Position numbers and translations under genes: made by a program. Below are positions 1 to 7,994 of a stretch of 64,000 nucleotides of DNA, piece by piece (within the stretch, counting starts at the first letter, position 1; each line of letters starts with the position of its first letter). The notes below the pieces were generated by a model. The model ran no database searches and had not been told where the DNA came from. It saw only the letters and a program-made list of their open reading frames with translations. Source of the stretch: JBDTSW01 sp963782605 (GTDB lineage Bacteria > Actinomycetota > Thermoleophilia > Solirubrobacterales > 70-9); NCBI GenBank assembly GCA_963782605.1, contig CAWAKK010000001.1, forward strand, positions 124,001 to 188,000. Reading direction: 5' to 3'.

Positions 1-249
1 TGGGCGCAGATCCAGGAGCGCTACCCGGCCGCCGGTCGATGGGTATTCGACATCCACCGGCTCGTCATCGACGGCGACACAGCCGTGACTGAATTCACCG
101 TCACGGACGGGGAGCGCCCGGCAAGAGCGATCGCGATCAGCGAGGTGGCTGGAGACGCGATCGAGCGACAGGTCGAGTACTGGACCGTGGCATACGAGCC
201 CGCCGAGTGGCGGGCTGACCTGGTCGATCGGATCGACCCGGTTCCGTGA
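1..249 (+). CDS. SnoaL/NTF2-like polyketide cyclase-type protein, C-terminal part
   Basis: The reading frame is open from the first base to a TGA at 247-249, so the N-terminus lies outside the window (82 residues seen). The visible part has the alternating beta-strand pattern of the SnoaL/NTF2-like fold, with hydrophobic strands around FDIHRLVIDGDTAVTEFTV and a typical end, VEYWTVAYEPAEWRAD. This fold covers small-molecule isomerases, cyclases and dehydratases as well as non-enzymatic domains, so the substrate cannot be read from the sequence. It converges on the glycosyltransferase gene, with only 27 bases between them. The fold is fairly clear; the function is unknown. Confidence 0.6.
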   Translation, partial: WAQIQERYPAAGRWVFDIHRLVIDGDTAVTEFTVTDGERPARAIAISEVAGDAIERQVEYWTVAYEPAEWRADLVDRIDPVP

Positions 250-276
250 ACTCGTGTTCGCCGCTCTCGATCACCG

Positions 277-1653
277 TCAGCTCACGACCTCCCTGCGGGT
301 CTTCGCCCAGCTACGGCGCGAGGCGGCCTGACGGTATGCCGAGCGCACGAGGACGGGCCACAGGATCCACGTATAGAAGGCGTAGACCTGCGCGATCAGT
401 ACGCCCCGCAGAGCTCCGGCCGGGCCCCAGGCCATGCCCCGAGCGACACAGCCCACGATCACGCCGCCGAAGCAGAGGGCGTAGAAGAACAGCAGCTGCC
501 AGAGGTCGTTTCGGTCCCAGAAGGGGATCCCGTCGGCTATCGCCAGCACGATCGCGACGATCAGTGAGATGCCGACGATGCTCTGGAGCAGCGGCATCAA
601 CCCGAAGACGGTGAGATCGAACCGGGGCAGGAACCGAAGCGTCCGGGCGCCGGCGATGCGGGGCAGCAGGCCCATCGCCTGAAGGTTGCCTTGCGACCAC
701 CGGGTTCGTTGCCGGTAGAGGCGCCGGAGATTCGAGAGCCCCTGTTGGTCGACCGACGTATTCAGGTCGTGATGGCTCGTCCAGCCCGCGGTGATCAACC
801 GCAACCCGAGGTCTTGGTCTTCGGTCAAGCGGTCGCGCCACGGTCCGGTTGGAGTGGATGCGGACGCGATCGAAGCCCCGGGCGGTCCGAGCGGCTCGTG
901 GCTTGGAGACTCCTCCCGCTCGAGCAGATCGTCGAGGGCGCTCAACCGGTTGAACTGCCCGTTGCCGCCCATCCCGGCGGTGCCCCACGGACTGCGCCCG
1001 GCCTGATAGAGCCGCCCGTAGATGCCGAACTCCACATCCTGCATCCAACCCAAGAAGCCGTGGCGGTTGTAGATCCTCACCTGCACCTGAACGCCTCCGG
1101 CGCGCGGGTCGGCGAAGTGCGCCGCCACGTGCTCGGGCGCGTCTGCGTCGAGGCGGCCGTCGGCGTCGACAACACCGACGATCGTGTCTGCTCGGGCAAA
1201 GCCGGAGGCGTCCACGATCGGCCCCAGGTGCAGGAAGGCGTGGTTCAAGGCGGCCGCCTTCCCCTGCCTGGCGTCGGGCGCCCTGCGCGTGACGATCTCG
1301 ACCTCTTCACGGCTGGCGTAGCCCCGCAACAGCTCGGCTGTGCGGTCGTCCGATCCGTCATCGATCACCACGATACGGCGGTGGGTGCAGCGAACGGCCA
1401 ACAGGCGATCAAGGCTGTCCTCGATCACCATCTCCTCGTTTAGCGCCGGCACGAGGAAGACCCACAGGAGACTGCTCTCGTCGCGCTCGTGCTCGGCCTC
1501 AGCGGTCTCCGGCTGATTGGCCCACCTGCGCGCTTGGACGAAGAGGAGCAACGTCCAGCCCACCATGAGGACGATCACCGCGAACGCAAGGAAAAACAGC
1601 GCCTGTGCCGCCGGAGGAACGCCCTCGAACGGGGAGACGAGCGCCGCGCTCAC
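277..1653 (-). CDS. Membrane glycosyltransferase, family 2 (BcsA/N-acetylglucosaminyltransferase-like)
   Basis: A 458-residue processive-type GT2. An N-terminal membrane segment lies at about residues 15-42. The catalytic domain follows: VIDDGSDDRT near residue 97, the metal-binding GVVDADGRLD, the EDQDLGLRL acceptor/base motif, and QRTRW, the Q-x-x-R-W signature of cellulose/chitin/poly-GlcNAc synthase-type enzymes. Three C-terminal membrane helices follow, an arrangement suited to extrusion of the polymer. Its ATG overlaps the stop of the upstream UDP-GlcNAc 2-epimerase gene (ATGA), so the two are probably co-translated. I infer synthesis of an extracellular polysaccharide from UDP-HexNAc; the actual sugar is not known. 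Confidence 0.85.
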   Translation of the reverse strand: MSAALVSPFEGVPPAAQALFFLAFAVIVLMVGWTLLLFVQARRWANQPETAEAEHERDESSLLWVFLVPALNEEMVIEDSLDRLLAVRCTHRRIVVIDDGSDDRTAELLRGYASREEVEIVTRRAPDARQGKAAALNHAFLHLGPIVDASGFARADTIVGVVDADGRLDADAPEHVAAHFADPRAGGVQVQVRIYNRHGFLGWMQDVEFGIYGRLYQAGRSPWGTAGMGGNGQFNRLSALDDLLEREESPSHEPLGPPGASIASASTPTGPWRDRLTEDQDLGLRLITAGWTSHHDLNTSVDQQGLSNLRRLYRQRTRWSQGNLQAMGLLPRIAGARTLRFLPRFDLTVFGLMPLLQSIVGISLIVAIVLAIADGIPFWDRNDLWQLLFFYALCFGGVIVGCVARGMAWGPAGALRGVLIAQVYAFYTWILWPVLVRSAYRQAASRRSWAKTRREVVS

Positions 1654-3158
1654 TCGCCGGCCGCTTCGCTCAGCGCGTCCGCGACACCGGTGTCCGCATG
1701 CTCGGGATCGGCGGGCTCGCCCGGCCCGGTGAGTCTTGCCGCGGTCGCCGCTGCGATCGTCGCCGCGCTACCTCTCGCATGGGGAAGAATCACGTAGGCC
1801 GGCTGGGATGACACCGGGCGCTCGACCGATACGACTTCCGATCCTCGCTCGTCTCGGACCGGAACATCCACATAGCCGGCCGCGGCGAGCACGGCTTCGC
1901 GCCGGTACCCGGAGCCGAAGGGCGCAGGCATCGGGCCTCCGTCGAGGAGTTGTCGCAAGGCGGCGACGATCCGGGCGGATGCGCGTCCGTCGCCGTAGGG
2001 ATTCGGGGCGCGCGCCATGCGCTGGTATGCCGCCTCGTCGTCGAGCAGTTCGAGGACCTTCGCCTCGATGCGCTGCGGATCGGTCCCCACGAGTGCGAGT
2101 GTGCCGGCCGTGACCCCCTCGGCTCGCTCGGTCCTGTCGCGGCAGACCAGCACCGGCTTGTGAAGCGTGGGCGCCTCCTCCTGGATGCCGCCCGAGTCGG
2201 TCAGGATCACGTATGCGCGGCCCATGAGGCGGGCGAATTCCGCATAGCTCTGGGGCTCCGTGAGCGTGACGTTGTCGAGCTCGCGCAGCGGATCCCCCAG
2301 CTCTCCGCGGACTACCGGGTTTGGGTGCAGGGGGACGACGAAGCGCACCTCCGGGCGCGCGATAGCGAGCGCCTTGAGCGCTTCGGCGATCCTGCCGAGC
2401 CCGCCGCCCCAGCTCTCACGGCGGTGCGCGGTCACAAGCACAAGGCGCGCGTCGCTGTCGAACGCCGCTTGCACCTCGGGCCGCGAGAAGGGGGCACCGA
2501 GCCCGGCCGCCCACCTCAATGCGTCGATGCCGGTGTTCCCCGTGACGAAGATCTGCTCGGTGGGAATGTGCTCGCGGATGAGGTTCTGTGCGGCCTCGCT
2601 GGTTGGCGCCAGGTGAAAAGCCGCCAGACAGCCGATGAGCTGCCGGTTCATCTCCTCCGGGAAAGGGTGCAGCGTGTCGTTGGTGCGAAGCCCCGCCTCG
2701 ACGTGGACCACCGGGATCCTCAGGTTGAACGCCGCGAGGGCGGCCGCCATCGAGGAGGAGGTATCGCCGTGGACCAGCATGGCCGCGGGGCGCTTGCCGT
2801 CGCGCACCTCCTGCCAGGTGCCCAGCTCCCCTGCGCCGATGCCGAACTCCTCGTCGCAGAAATCGTCGAGTCGCCGCATCACGCTCGTGACGAGCTCATT
2901 GAGCCGGCCCTGGCGGCCGTGTGCCCACAGCTCGACATCCGGCTGCACGCCGGCGAGCGCGAGCACCTCGTCGACCATGCGGTGGTGCTGCCCGGTCGAG
3001 ATCAGAACCGGCTCGTAGTCGGCGTGCTCACGCAGGGCCAGCACGACCGGAACCATCTTGATCGCCTCCGGCCTGGTGCCGATGACGACGAGGATCTTCG
3101 GCGGGGACGTCGCTGGCACGCCCTCGTCTCCCGGCTGCCGCTCCGCTTCGACGGTCAC
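1650..3158 (-). CDS. wecB: UDP-N-acetylglucosamine 2-epimerase (non-hydrolysing)
   Basis: Interconverts UDP-GlcNAc and UDP-ManNAc for surface polysaccharide synthesis in the cytoplasm. Family marks are VIGTRPEAIKM at the N-terminus, MLVHGDTSSSMA followed by VHVEAGLRT, VTAHRRESWG, and LTDSGGIQEEAP in the nucleotide-binding half. I start at the GTG at 3158 because residues upstream of it look like non-coding translation; an earlier start at 3296 is open but would run into the divergent gene. The protein is about 502 residues against roughly 360-390 for the family. The surplus is a C-terminal tail of about 95 residues, rich in Ala, Pro and Val, with no recognisable domain. It overlaps the downstream glycosyltransferase by 4 bp, so the two form an operon. 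Confidence 0.88.
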   Translation of the reverse strand: MTVEAERQPGDEGVPATSPPKILVVIGTRPEAIKMVPVVLALREHADYEPVLISTGQHHRMVDEVLALAGVQPDVELWAHGRQGRLNELVTSVMRRLDDFCDEEFGIGAGELGTWQEVRDGKRPAAMLVHGDTSSSMAAALAAFNLRIPVVHVEAGLRTNDTLHPFPEEMNRQLIGCLAAFHLAPTSEAAQNLIREHIPTEQIFVTGNTGIDALRWAAGLGAPFSRPEVQAAFDSDARLVLVTAHRRESWGGGLGRIAEALKALAIARPEVRFVVPLHPNPVVRGELGDPLRELDNVTLTEPQSYAEFARLMGRAYVILTDSGGIQEEAPTLHKPVLVCRDRTERAEGVTAGTLALVGTDPQRIEAKVLELLDDEAAYQRMARAPNPYGDGRASARIVAALRQLLDGGPMPAPFGSGYRREAVLAAAGYVDVPVRDERGSEVVSVERPVSSQPAYVILPHARGSAATIAAATAARLTGPGEPADPEHADTGVADALSEAAGE

Positions 3159-3264
3159 GCCAAAAGCATGCCGTACCGCGCGGCGCCCAAACGCGGCAGC
3201 GGGTGCTGAATCGGACGATCGTCCACTCAGCCGGGGAAGTCCTGATGCGCGAGTATTCAGGCCT

Positions 3265-3687
3265 GTGGGTGAGCTTCCACTGACCGGGGGCTGCAACTGC
3301 GGCGCGGTGCGCTACGAGGTGACAGCGCCGCTCGAGATCGCGAGCTACTGCCATTGCAAGCGCTGCCAGCGGCGAAGTGGCGCTGCGGCATCTCCGAACG
3401 CCCATCCTGCCGAGGGCACCTTCCGGATCGTGAAGGGCGAGGACCGGCTTAGGTGCTGGCAGCCCGAGGGCGGCGGGGAGAAGTGGTTTTGCAGTGACTG
3501 CGGCTCGGCGATCTTCGGCCGCAACCCGAGCCATCCGGATCCAATCGGGATCCGGATGGGCACCTTCGACGCCGATCCCGGTATCCGCCCGACGGTCCGC
3601 GCATTCGTCGCCTCAGCTGCGCCTTGGGAGCCGATTCCCGAGGACGGCTTGACCCGGCACGCTAAGAGCCGGCACGCGAAGTCGTAG
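3265..3687 (+). CDS. GFA-family (glutathione-dependent formaldehyde-activating-like) zinc protein
   Basis: A 140-residue protein with the full set of GFA/CENP-V zinc cysteines: GGCNCGAVRY near the N-terminus, CHCKRCQRRSG around residue 30, and FCSDCGSAIF around residue 75. Members bind one or two structural/catalytic zinc ions; apart from Gfa itself their substrates are mostly unknown. I chose the GTG at 3265 because it lies just before the first strand and leaves about 100 bases to the divergent wecB start. The alpha/beta hydrolase gene follows after 18 bases and may be co-transcribed. Confidence 0.82.
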   Translation: MGELPLTGGCNCGAVRYEVTAPLEIASYCHCKRCQRRSGAAASPNAHPAEGTFRIVKGEDRLRCWQPEGGGEKWFCSDCGSAIFGRNPSHPDPIGIRMGTFDADPGIRPTVRAFVASAAPWEPIPEDGLTRHAKSRHAKS

Positions 3688-3705
3688 GAGGTGCCCGGCT
3701 CGACC

Positions 3706-4509
3706 ATGGAATGGGAACACCTCCCCCTGGACGACGGCGTGCAGATCGCCTATGCGCGAGAGGGAACCGGGGAGCCCCTCGTGCTCGTGCCGGGCTGGAC
3801 GGTGTCGGGCGAGGTCTTCGAGCACCAGATCGCCGAGTTCGGGGGCGCCTTCCAGGCGATCACGTTCGACCCGCGCTGCCACGGCCGGTCATCCGATACG
3901 ACGAACGGGAACAGCTACCCCCAGCAGGGCCGCGACCTCGCCTCCGTTCTCAATGCCCTCGAGCTGGATGAGGTGCACCTGGTCGGCTGGTCGTACGGGG
4001 GCCTGGCGTGCTACGCCTACGCCGATCAGTACGGGATCGGGCGGGTGCGATCGCTCACGATCATCGATCAACCGCCGAAGCCGCTCGGAAGGGTGGCTCC
4101 CGGCGAGTGGATCGAACACGACCTCGACGGGTATCTGGCCGACTTCATCGGTCCGGTGGTGGCCGACCCCGACGGCTTCGCCGGAGAGTTCGCGGAGTGG
4201 CTCCTCGACCGAGCGCCGACCACTGTGGAGCGCGAATGGCTCACGGGGATGCACCTGAGAACGCCCCGGCATGCCGCCGAGTGCCTGGTGGTGAGCACGA
4301 TGTTCAGCGACTACCTCGAGCTCGCCGCCCGGATCAGCACCGAGATTCCGCTCGCCAACGTCGTGCGGCAGGACTCGCTCCGCGACGCCGAGCCCTGGCT
4401 GGCTCGGCACCTCCCGAACGCGACCATGTGGACGATGCGATCCCACCTCGGGTTCTGGGACGAGCCGGCCGAGTTCAACCGGCAGCTGAGGGTCTTTCTC
4501 GAGCGTTAG
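3706..4509 (+). CDS. Alpha/beta-fold hydrolase
   Basis: A 267-residue alpha/beta hydrolase. Visible are the oxyanion region LVPGWTVSG, the GRSSDTT turn, the nucleophile elbow GWSYGG (Ser-His-Asp type), and a C-terminal catalytic His near MRSHLGFWDEP, typical of haloperoxidase/lactonase-like members. The ATG at 3706 is preferred over the GTG at 3691, because the strong AGGAGG at 3686-3691 would overlap the latter. The substrate is not predictable. It lies directly downstream of the GFA gene on the same strand. Confidence 0.8.
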   Translation: MEWEHLPLDDGVQIAYAREGTGEPLVLVPGWTVSGEVFEHQIAEFGGAFQAITFDPRCHGRSSDTTNGNSYPQQGRDLASVLNALELDEVHLVGWSYGGLACYAYADQYGIGRVRSLTIIDQPPKPLGRVAPGEWIEHDLDGYLADFIGPVVADPDGFAGEFAEWLLDRAPTTVEREWLTGMHLRTPRHAAECLVVSTMFSDYLELAARISTEIPLANVVRQDSLRDAEPWLARHLPNATMWTMRSHLGFWDEPAEFNRQLRVFLER

Positions 4510-4621
4510 TCGTTCTGCTTCCTGCCGTGCGTACACTGCACGACAGCGGTCCACTTGACGGCTTCCAGGACGTTTCTTCGCCATCTGGGCCCCGCGAGCA
4601 GAAGCGTCCCGGAAGGTCCCA

Positions 4622-5347
4622 TTGGCACACGACCCCCCCGCTCACCTGGCGCTCCACCTACGTGTAGTCGACCGCGCGAACGACGTCGTGCTGATCGAGG
4701 TCGAGGGCGAGTTGCGCGACTCCACCCGCGAGCGATGGTTCGCCCTGCTCCGCGGCGTGGTCGGCAGACACGCACAGGGGATGGTCATCGACCTACGCGG
4801 GTGCCGTGGCATCGACGAGGACTGCGTCGAGGCCTTGCTGGCCGCAGCGGCGACGATCAGAGCTCGCGGCGGAGGAGGTGCCTCGCTCCTGACCCTGCCT
4901 GGGGCTTTGCTGACGCAGCGGATCCGTCACCGGATCGGTGATGAGGTTCGGATGGATGCCAGCCTCGATTCAGCGGTCTTGGCCGTTGGCGAGCGCACCA
5001 CGCCGGCTCCGTTCCTGGTGAGCGTGGGGTCGGAGGATGGCACCGCGACCGTCACCGTCGACGGTGAGTTCGATCTCGCGAGCAAAGACCAGTTCCAAGC
5101 GGCGGTGGACAAGGCGCTGACCCTCGAGTCTCCGCTGATAGTGGATCTCGCGCGGTGCCGGTTCATCGACTCCACAGGCATCGCACAGCTCATACGCGCC
5201 TCCCAGCTTGCCGCCGGCCGCGGCTTTGGATTGGTGGCATCGGGCCCACAGGTACACCGCGTGATCGACCTGGTCGGAATCCCCGACGTCATGGCCACAT
5301 TTGATAGTCGCGAGGAGGCACGACGGTCCCTGGTCTCGACGGGGTAG
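4622..5347 (+). CDS. Tandem STAS-domain protein (anti-sigma factor antagonist-like)
   Basis: 241 residues forming two STAS domains (about 10-120 and 130-235). The second has the classical core VDLARCRFIDSTGIAQL, in which Ser184 or Thr185 is the position phosphorylated in SpoIIAA/RsbV-type antagonists. The first has the same beta-alpha frame, but GIDEDCVEALL replaces the D-S-[ST]-G loop, so it looks non-phosphorylatable and may be structural or phosphomimetic. The TTG start at 4622 follows GGAAGG. No kinase, phosphatase or cognate sigma factor lies next to it, so its partner is unknown. Confidence 0.8.
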   Translation: MAHDPPAHLALHLRVVDRANDVVLIEVEGELRDSTRERWFALLRGVVGRHAQGMVIDLRGCRGIDEDCVEALLAAAATIRARGGGGASLLTLPGALLTQRIRHRIGDEVRMDASLDSAVLAVGERTTPAPFLVSVGSEDGTATVTVDGEFDLASKDQFQAAVDKALTLESPLIVDLARCRFIDSTGIAQLIRASQLAAGRGFGLVASGPQVHRVIDLVGIPDVMATFDSREEARRSLVSTG

Positions 5348-5380
5348 TTGCAGGCGGATCGCGCGATACTGCGCGGGCCG

Positions 5381-5788
5381 ATGTCGCAGCAGAATGTCGA
5401 GGTCTTCAGACGCGCGTTTGACGCGATCAACCGCCGAGATGCCGAGGGGCTGCTGTCGGAACTCGACCCCGAGGTCGAGTGGCATTCGGCGATTCTGATG
5501 GCGATGGGAGGAAAACAGACGGTGTACCGGGGGCACGAGGGCGTCCGCGAGTGGCTCCGAGACCTGTACGAGACCCTCTCTGAGTTTCACGCCGAGTACC
5601 CGGAGATCCGGGACCTTGGCGACCGGGCGGTCGCAATCGGCAGCGTCCGCGCGCGCGGCACGGGAAGTGAAGCCGAGATCGAATCCCCTCACGGCACCGT
5701 CGTCGAGTTCAAGAACGGCAAGGGACTTCGGATTCGAACCTACCTCGACCCCGAAGAGGCCCTCGAAGCCGCGGGGTTGTCGGAGTAG
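5381..5788 (+). CDS. SnoaL-like (nuclear transport factor 2 fold) protein
   Basis: 135 residues. The start MSQQNVEVFRRAFDAINRRD is the standard N-terminal helix of SnoaL-like proteins, followed by LDPEVEWHSA, a conserved strand with a Trp-His pair, and C-terminal strands ending in RTYLDPEEALEAAGL. The ATG at 5381 is chosen over an in-frame start 33 bases upstream because it coincides with the family start. This is one of several SnoaL-like genes in the window. The function is unresolved; members include ketosteroid-isomerase-like enzymes and binding proteins. Confidence 0.75.
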   Translation: MSQQNVEVFRRAFDAINRRDAEGLLSELDPEVEWHSAILMAMGGKQTVYRGHEGVREWLRDLYETLSEFHAEYPEIRDLGDRAVAIGSVRARGTGSEAEIESPHGTVVEFKNGKGLRIRTYLDPEEALEAAGLSE

Positions 5789-6077
5789 TCCGGGCGGCCG
5801 CTTCCGCCATGCGTGGAAGCAAAAGGGCCGGCGTTTCAGAGCCCACGAAGCTCGGTCGCAGCTAGGATCGAGCGGTCCCGCATCCCGGCGATGGTCCGAG
5901 AAAATTCGTTCGGCGCGAACCCTTTTCGTGCGATCAGTGGGGCTGGGAGAGATGCCTCACCTACGTGCGGAAGCCCAGAGCCTCATGCGTTAGGGCAGCA
6001 TCAAGATTTGCCCTCCTGGGCGTTAGAAGCACGTCAAGGATTCGCGTGGGCTCGCTTCTCCACGCTAGAAGGAACTC
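5789..6077 (+). promoter_or_regulatory. Leader region of the kimA-kdpDE operon with two inverted repeats
   Basis: 289 bases without a gene. GTTCGGCGCGAAC at 5908-5920 is a perfect inverted repeat. AGGGCA (5992-5997) and TGCCCT (6009-6014) form a 6-bp stem with an 11-base loop, and GCGTTAG occurs twice (5987-5993, 6020-6026). A purine-rich AGAAGGA precedes the ATG by 6-7 bases. B. subtilis kimA is controlled by a c-di-AMP (ydaO) riboswitch, so I looked for its GGGGACCCA/GGGTGAATC cores and did not find them. The repeats could instead be operators for the downstream KdpE-like regulator or parts of an RNA leader; this is inference. Confidence 0.35.
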
Positions 6078-7994
6078 ATGTCTTCCGCCGCGCGCGCGAT
6101 TCCACGTGTGCTCCTCGGCGAGCCCCTTCGCAGCGACCGGCTCCACGAGACCCTGCTCCCGAAGCGACTGGCGATGCCGGTCTTCTGCTCGGACCCGCTC
6201 TCCTCGGTCGCCTACGCGACAGAGCAGATCCTGCTGGTGCTGGGCCTCGGCGGCCTCGCGCTCCTGCACCTGACGCCGTGGGTCGCGGTTGTCGTCGTCG
6301 CCCTGCTGGTCATCGTCGTCGCCTCCTACCGGCAGACGTGCCACGCCTATCCGAACGGTGGCGGCGCGTACGCCGTCAGCCGCGCGAACCTCGGCGAGAC
6401 CGCGTCGCTAACGGCGGCCTCGGCCCTGCTGATCGATTACGTGCTGACCGTGGCGGTGTCGGTGGTAGCCGGCGTCGCCGCGATCACCAGCGCCGTGCCG
6501 GAGCTGGCCCCCTACGCGGTCGAGCTCTCGCTCGGCTTCGTAGCCGTGCTCACGGCGGTCAACCTCCGCGGGGTCAAGGAGTCCGGGCGCGCGTTCGCCC
6601 TGCCGACCTACGGGTTCATCTTGTGCGTCTTCGCGCTGCTCGCCGTCGGATTCGCCAGGGTCGCCTTCGGCGATGGGCTCACCGCCGAGAGCGCCGACTA
6701 TCAGCTGCGGCAGGTCGCGGACACTGGCGGAATCCTGGCGGTGTTTCTAGTGCTCCGCGCATTCGCCTCCGGCTGCACGGCGCTAACCGGGGTCGAGGCG
6801 GTCTCCAACGGGGTCCCGGCCTTCAAGCAGCCCAAGAGCCATAACGCCGCGTCGACCCTGGTGATTATGGGCGGCCTCTCGATCACGATGTTCGCCGGTA
6901 TCACCGCTCTAGCGCTCGCCGCCGACGTCCACATGGCCGAGGACACCGCGAACCTGATCGGGCTCCCGGCAGGCGCCGAGCAGAAGACCGCCATCGCCCA
7001 GATCGGGCTGGCCGCGTTCGGCGACAGCGTCCCGTTCTACCTGCTGCAGGGGTTCACCGCAGCCATCCTGATCCTGGCCGCCAACACGGCCTACAACGGC
7101 TTCCCCGTCCTGTCGTCGCTGCTCGGGCGCGACAACTACCTCCCGCATCAGCTTGCGAACCGCGGCGACCGGCTCGTGTTCTCGAACGGGATCGTCCTCC
7201 TCGCCCTGGTCGCCGGGCTCCTGATCGTCGCCTTCGACGCCAACGTCACCCGTCTGATCCAGCTTTACATCCTCGGCGTATTCCTCTCCTTCACGCTGAG
7301 CCAGGCCGGCATGGTCCGGCACTGGACAAGTGAGCTCGCGGCCGCCCCAGAGGACGAGCGGCGGCGGCTGCGCCGCAAGCGGGTGGTGAACGCGCTCGGC
7401 GCCGTCGCCACCGCGCTGGTGTTCGTGGTCGTGCTCGTGACCAAGTTCGCCCAGGGCGCCTGGATCGTGGTGGTCGCGGCTCCAATGCTCTTTCTAGCGA
7501 TGAAGGCGGTCTCGCGTCACTACCGGCGCCTCGGTGAGCAGCTGGCCCCCGAGCCCTCGGGCGTGGCGCTCCCGGGCCGCATCCACAGCCTCGTGCTCGT
7601 CTCGAATCTGCTGGCGCCCACGCTGCGCGCGCTCGCCTTCGCCGAGGCGACGAGCCCGGCGACGCTTCGCGCAGTGAAGGTCGCCGCCGAGGAGGCCGAC
7701 GACCCGCTTGCCGAGCAGTGGAAGGCGCGCGGGGTCCCCGTCCCGCTGGTGGTGATCGAGTCGCCGTACCGTGAGACGGTGCGCCCCATCCTCAGATACG
7801 TCCGTCAGCTGCGAAGGGAGCATCCTGGTGATGTGATCTCAATCGTGATCCCCGAATACGTGGTCGCTCACTGGTGGCAGCATCTGCTGCACAACCAGAC
7901 CGCACTACGGCTCAAAGGTCGGCTCCTGTTCGAGCCGTCGGTCACGGTCACCAGCGTCCCCTGGGTTCTCGAGGCGGAGCGGGAGCCGCGATGA
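6078..7994 (+). CDS. KimA-type potassium/proton symporter (APC superfamily)
   Basis: 638 residues with about twelve membrane helices and a cytoplasmic C-terminal region, the size of B. subtilis KimA (YdaO). The N-terminus LGEPLRSDRLHETLLPKR followed by VFCSDPLSSVAYATEQIL matches the conserved opening of the KimA family, and YPNGGGAYAVS is the next APC signature. KimA imports K+ with protons at high affinity. Its stop overlaps the ATG of a KdpD-like kinase (ATGA), and a KdpE-like regulator follows, so the neighbourhood supports K+ rather than amino-acid transport. No kdpFABC genes are in the window. Confidence 0.82.
   Translation: MSSAARAIPRVLLGEPLRSDRLHETLLPKRLAMPVFCSDPLSSVAYATEQILLVLGLGGLALLHLTPWVAVVVVALLVIVVASYRQTCHAYPNGGGAYAVSRANLGETASLTAASALLIDYVLTVAVSVVAGVAAITSAVPELAPYAVELSLGFVAVLTAVNLRGVKESGRAFALPTYGFILCVFALLAVGFARVAFGDGLTAESADYQLRQVADTGGILAVFLVLRAFASGCTALTGVEAVSNGVPAFKQPKSHNAASTLVIMGGLSITMFAGITALALAADVHMAEDTANLIGLPAGAEQKTAIAQIGLAAFGDSVPFYLLQGFTAAILILAANTAYNGFPVLSSLLGRDNYLPHQLANRGDRLVFSNGIVLLALVAGLLIVAFDANVTRLIQLYILGVFLSFTLSQAGMVRHWTSELAAAPEDERRRLRRKRVVNALGAVATALVFVVVLVTKFAQGAWIVVVAAPMLFLAMKAVSRHYRRLGEQLAPEPSGVALPGRIHSLVLVSNLLAPTLRALAFAEATSPATLRAVKVAAEEADDPLAEQWKARGVPVPLVVIESPYRETVRPILRYVRQLRREHPGDVISIVIPEYVVAHWWQHLLHNQTALRLKGRLLFEPSVTVTSVPWVLEAEREPR

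Noticed and set aside
5789..6077. ydaO c-di-AMP riboswitch before kimA
   Set aside because: I could not find its conserved cores; only inverted repeats are present. Not called.
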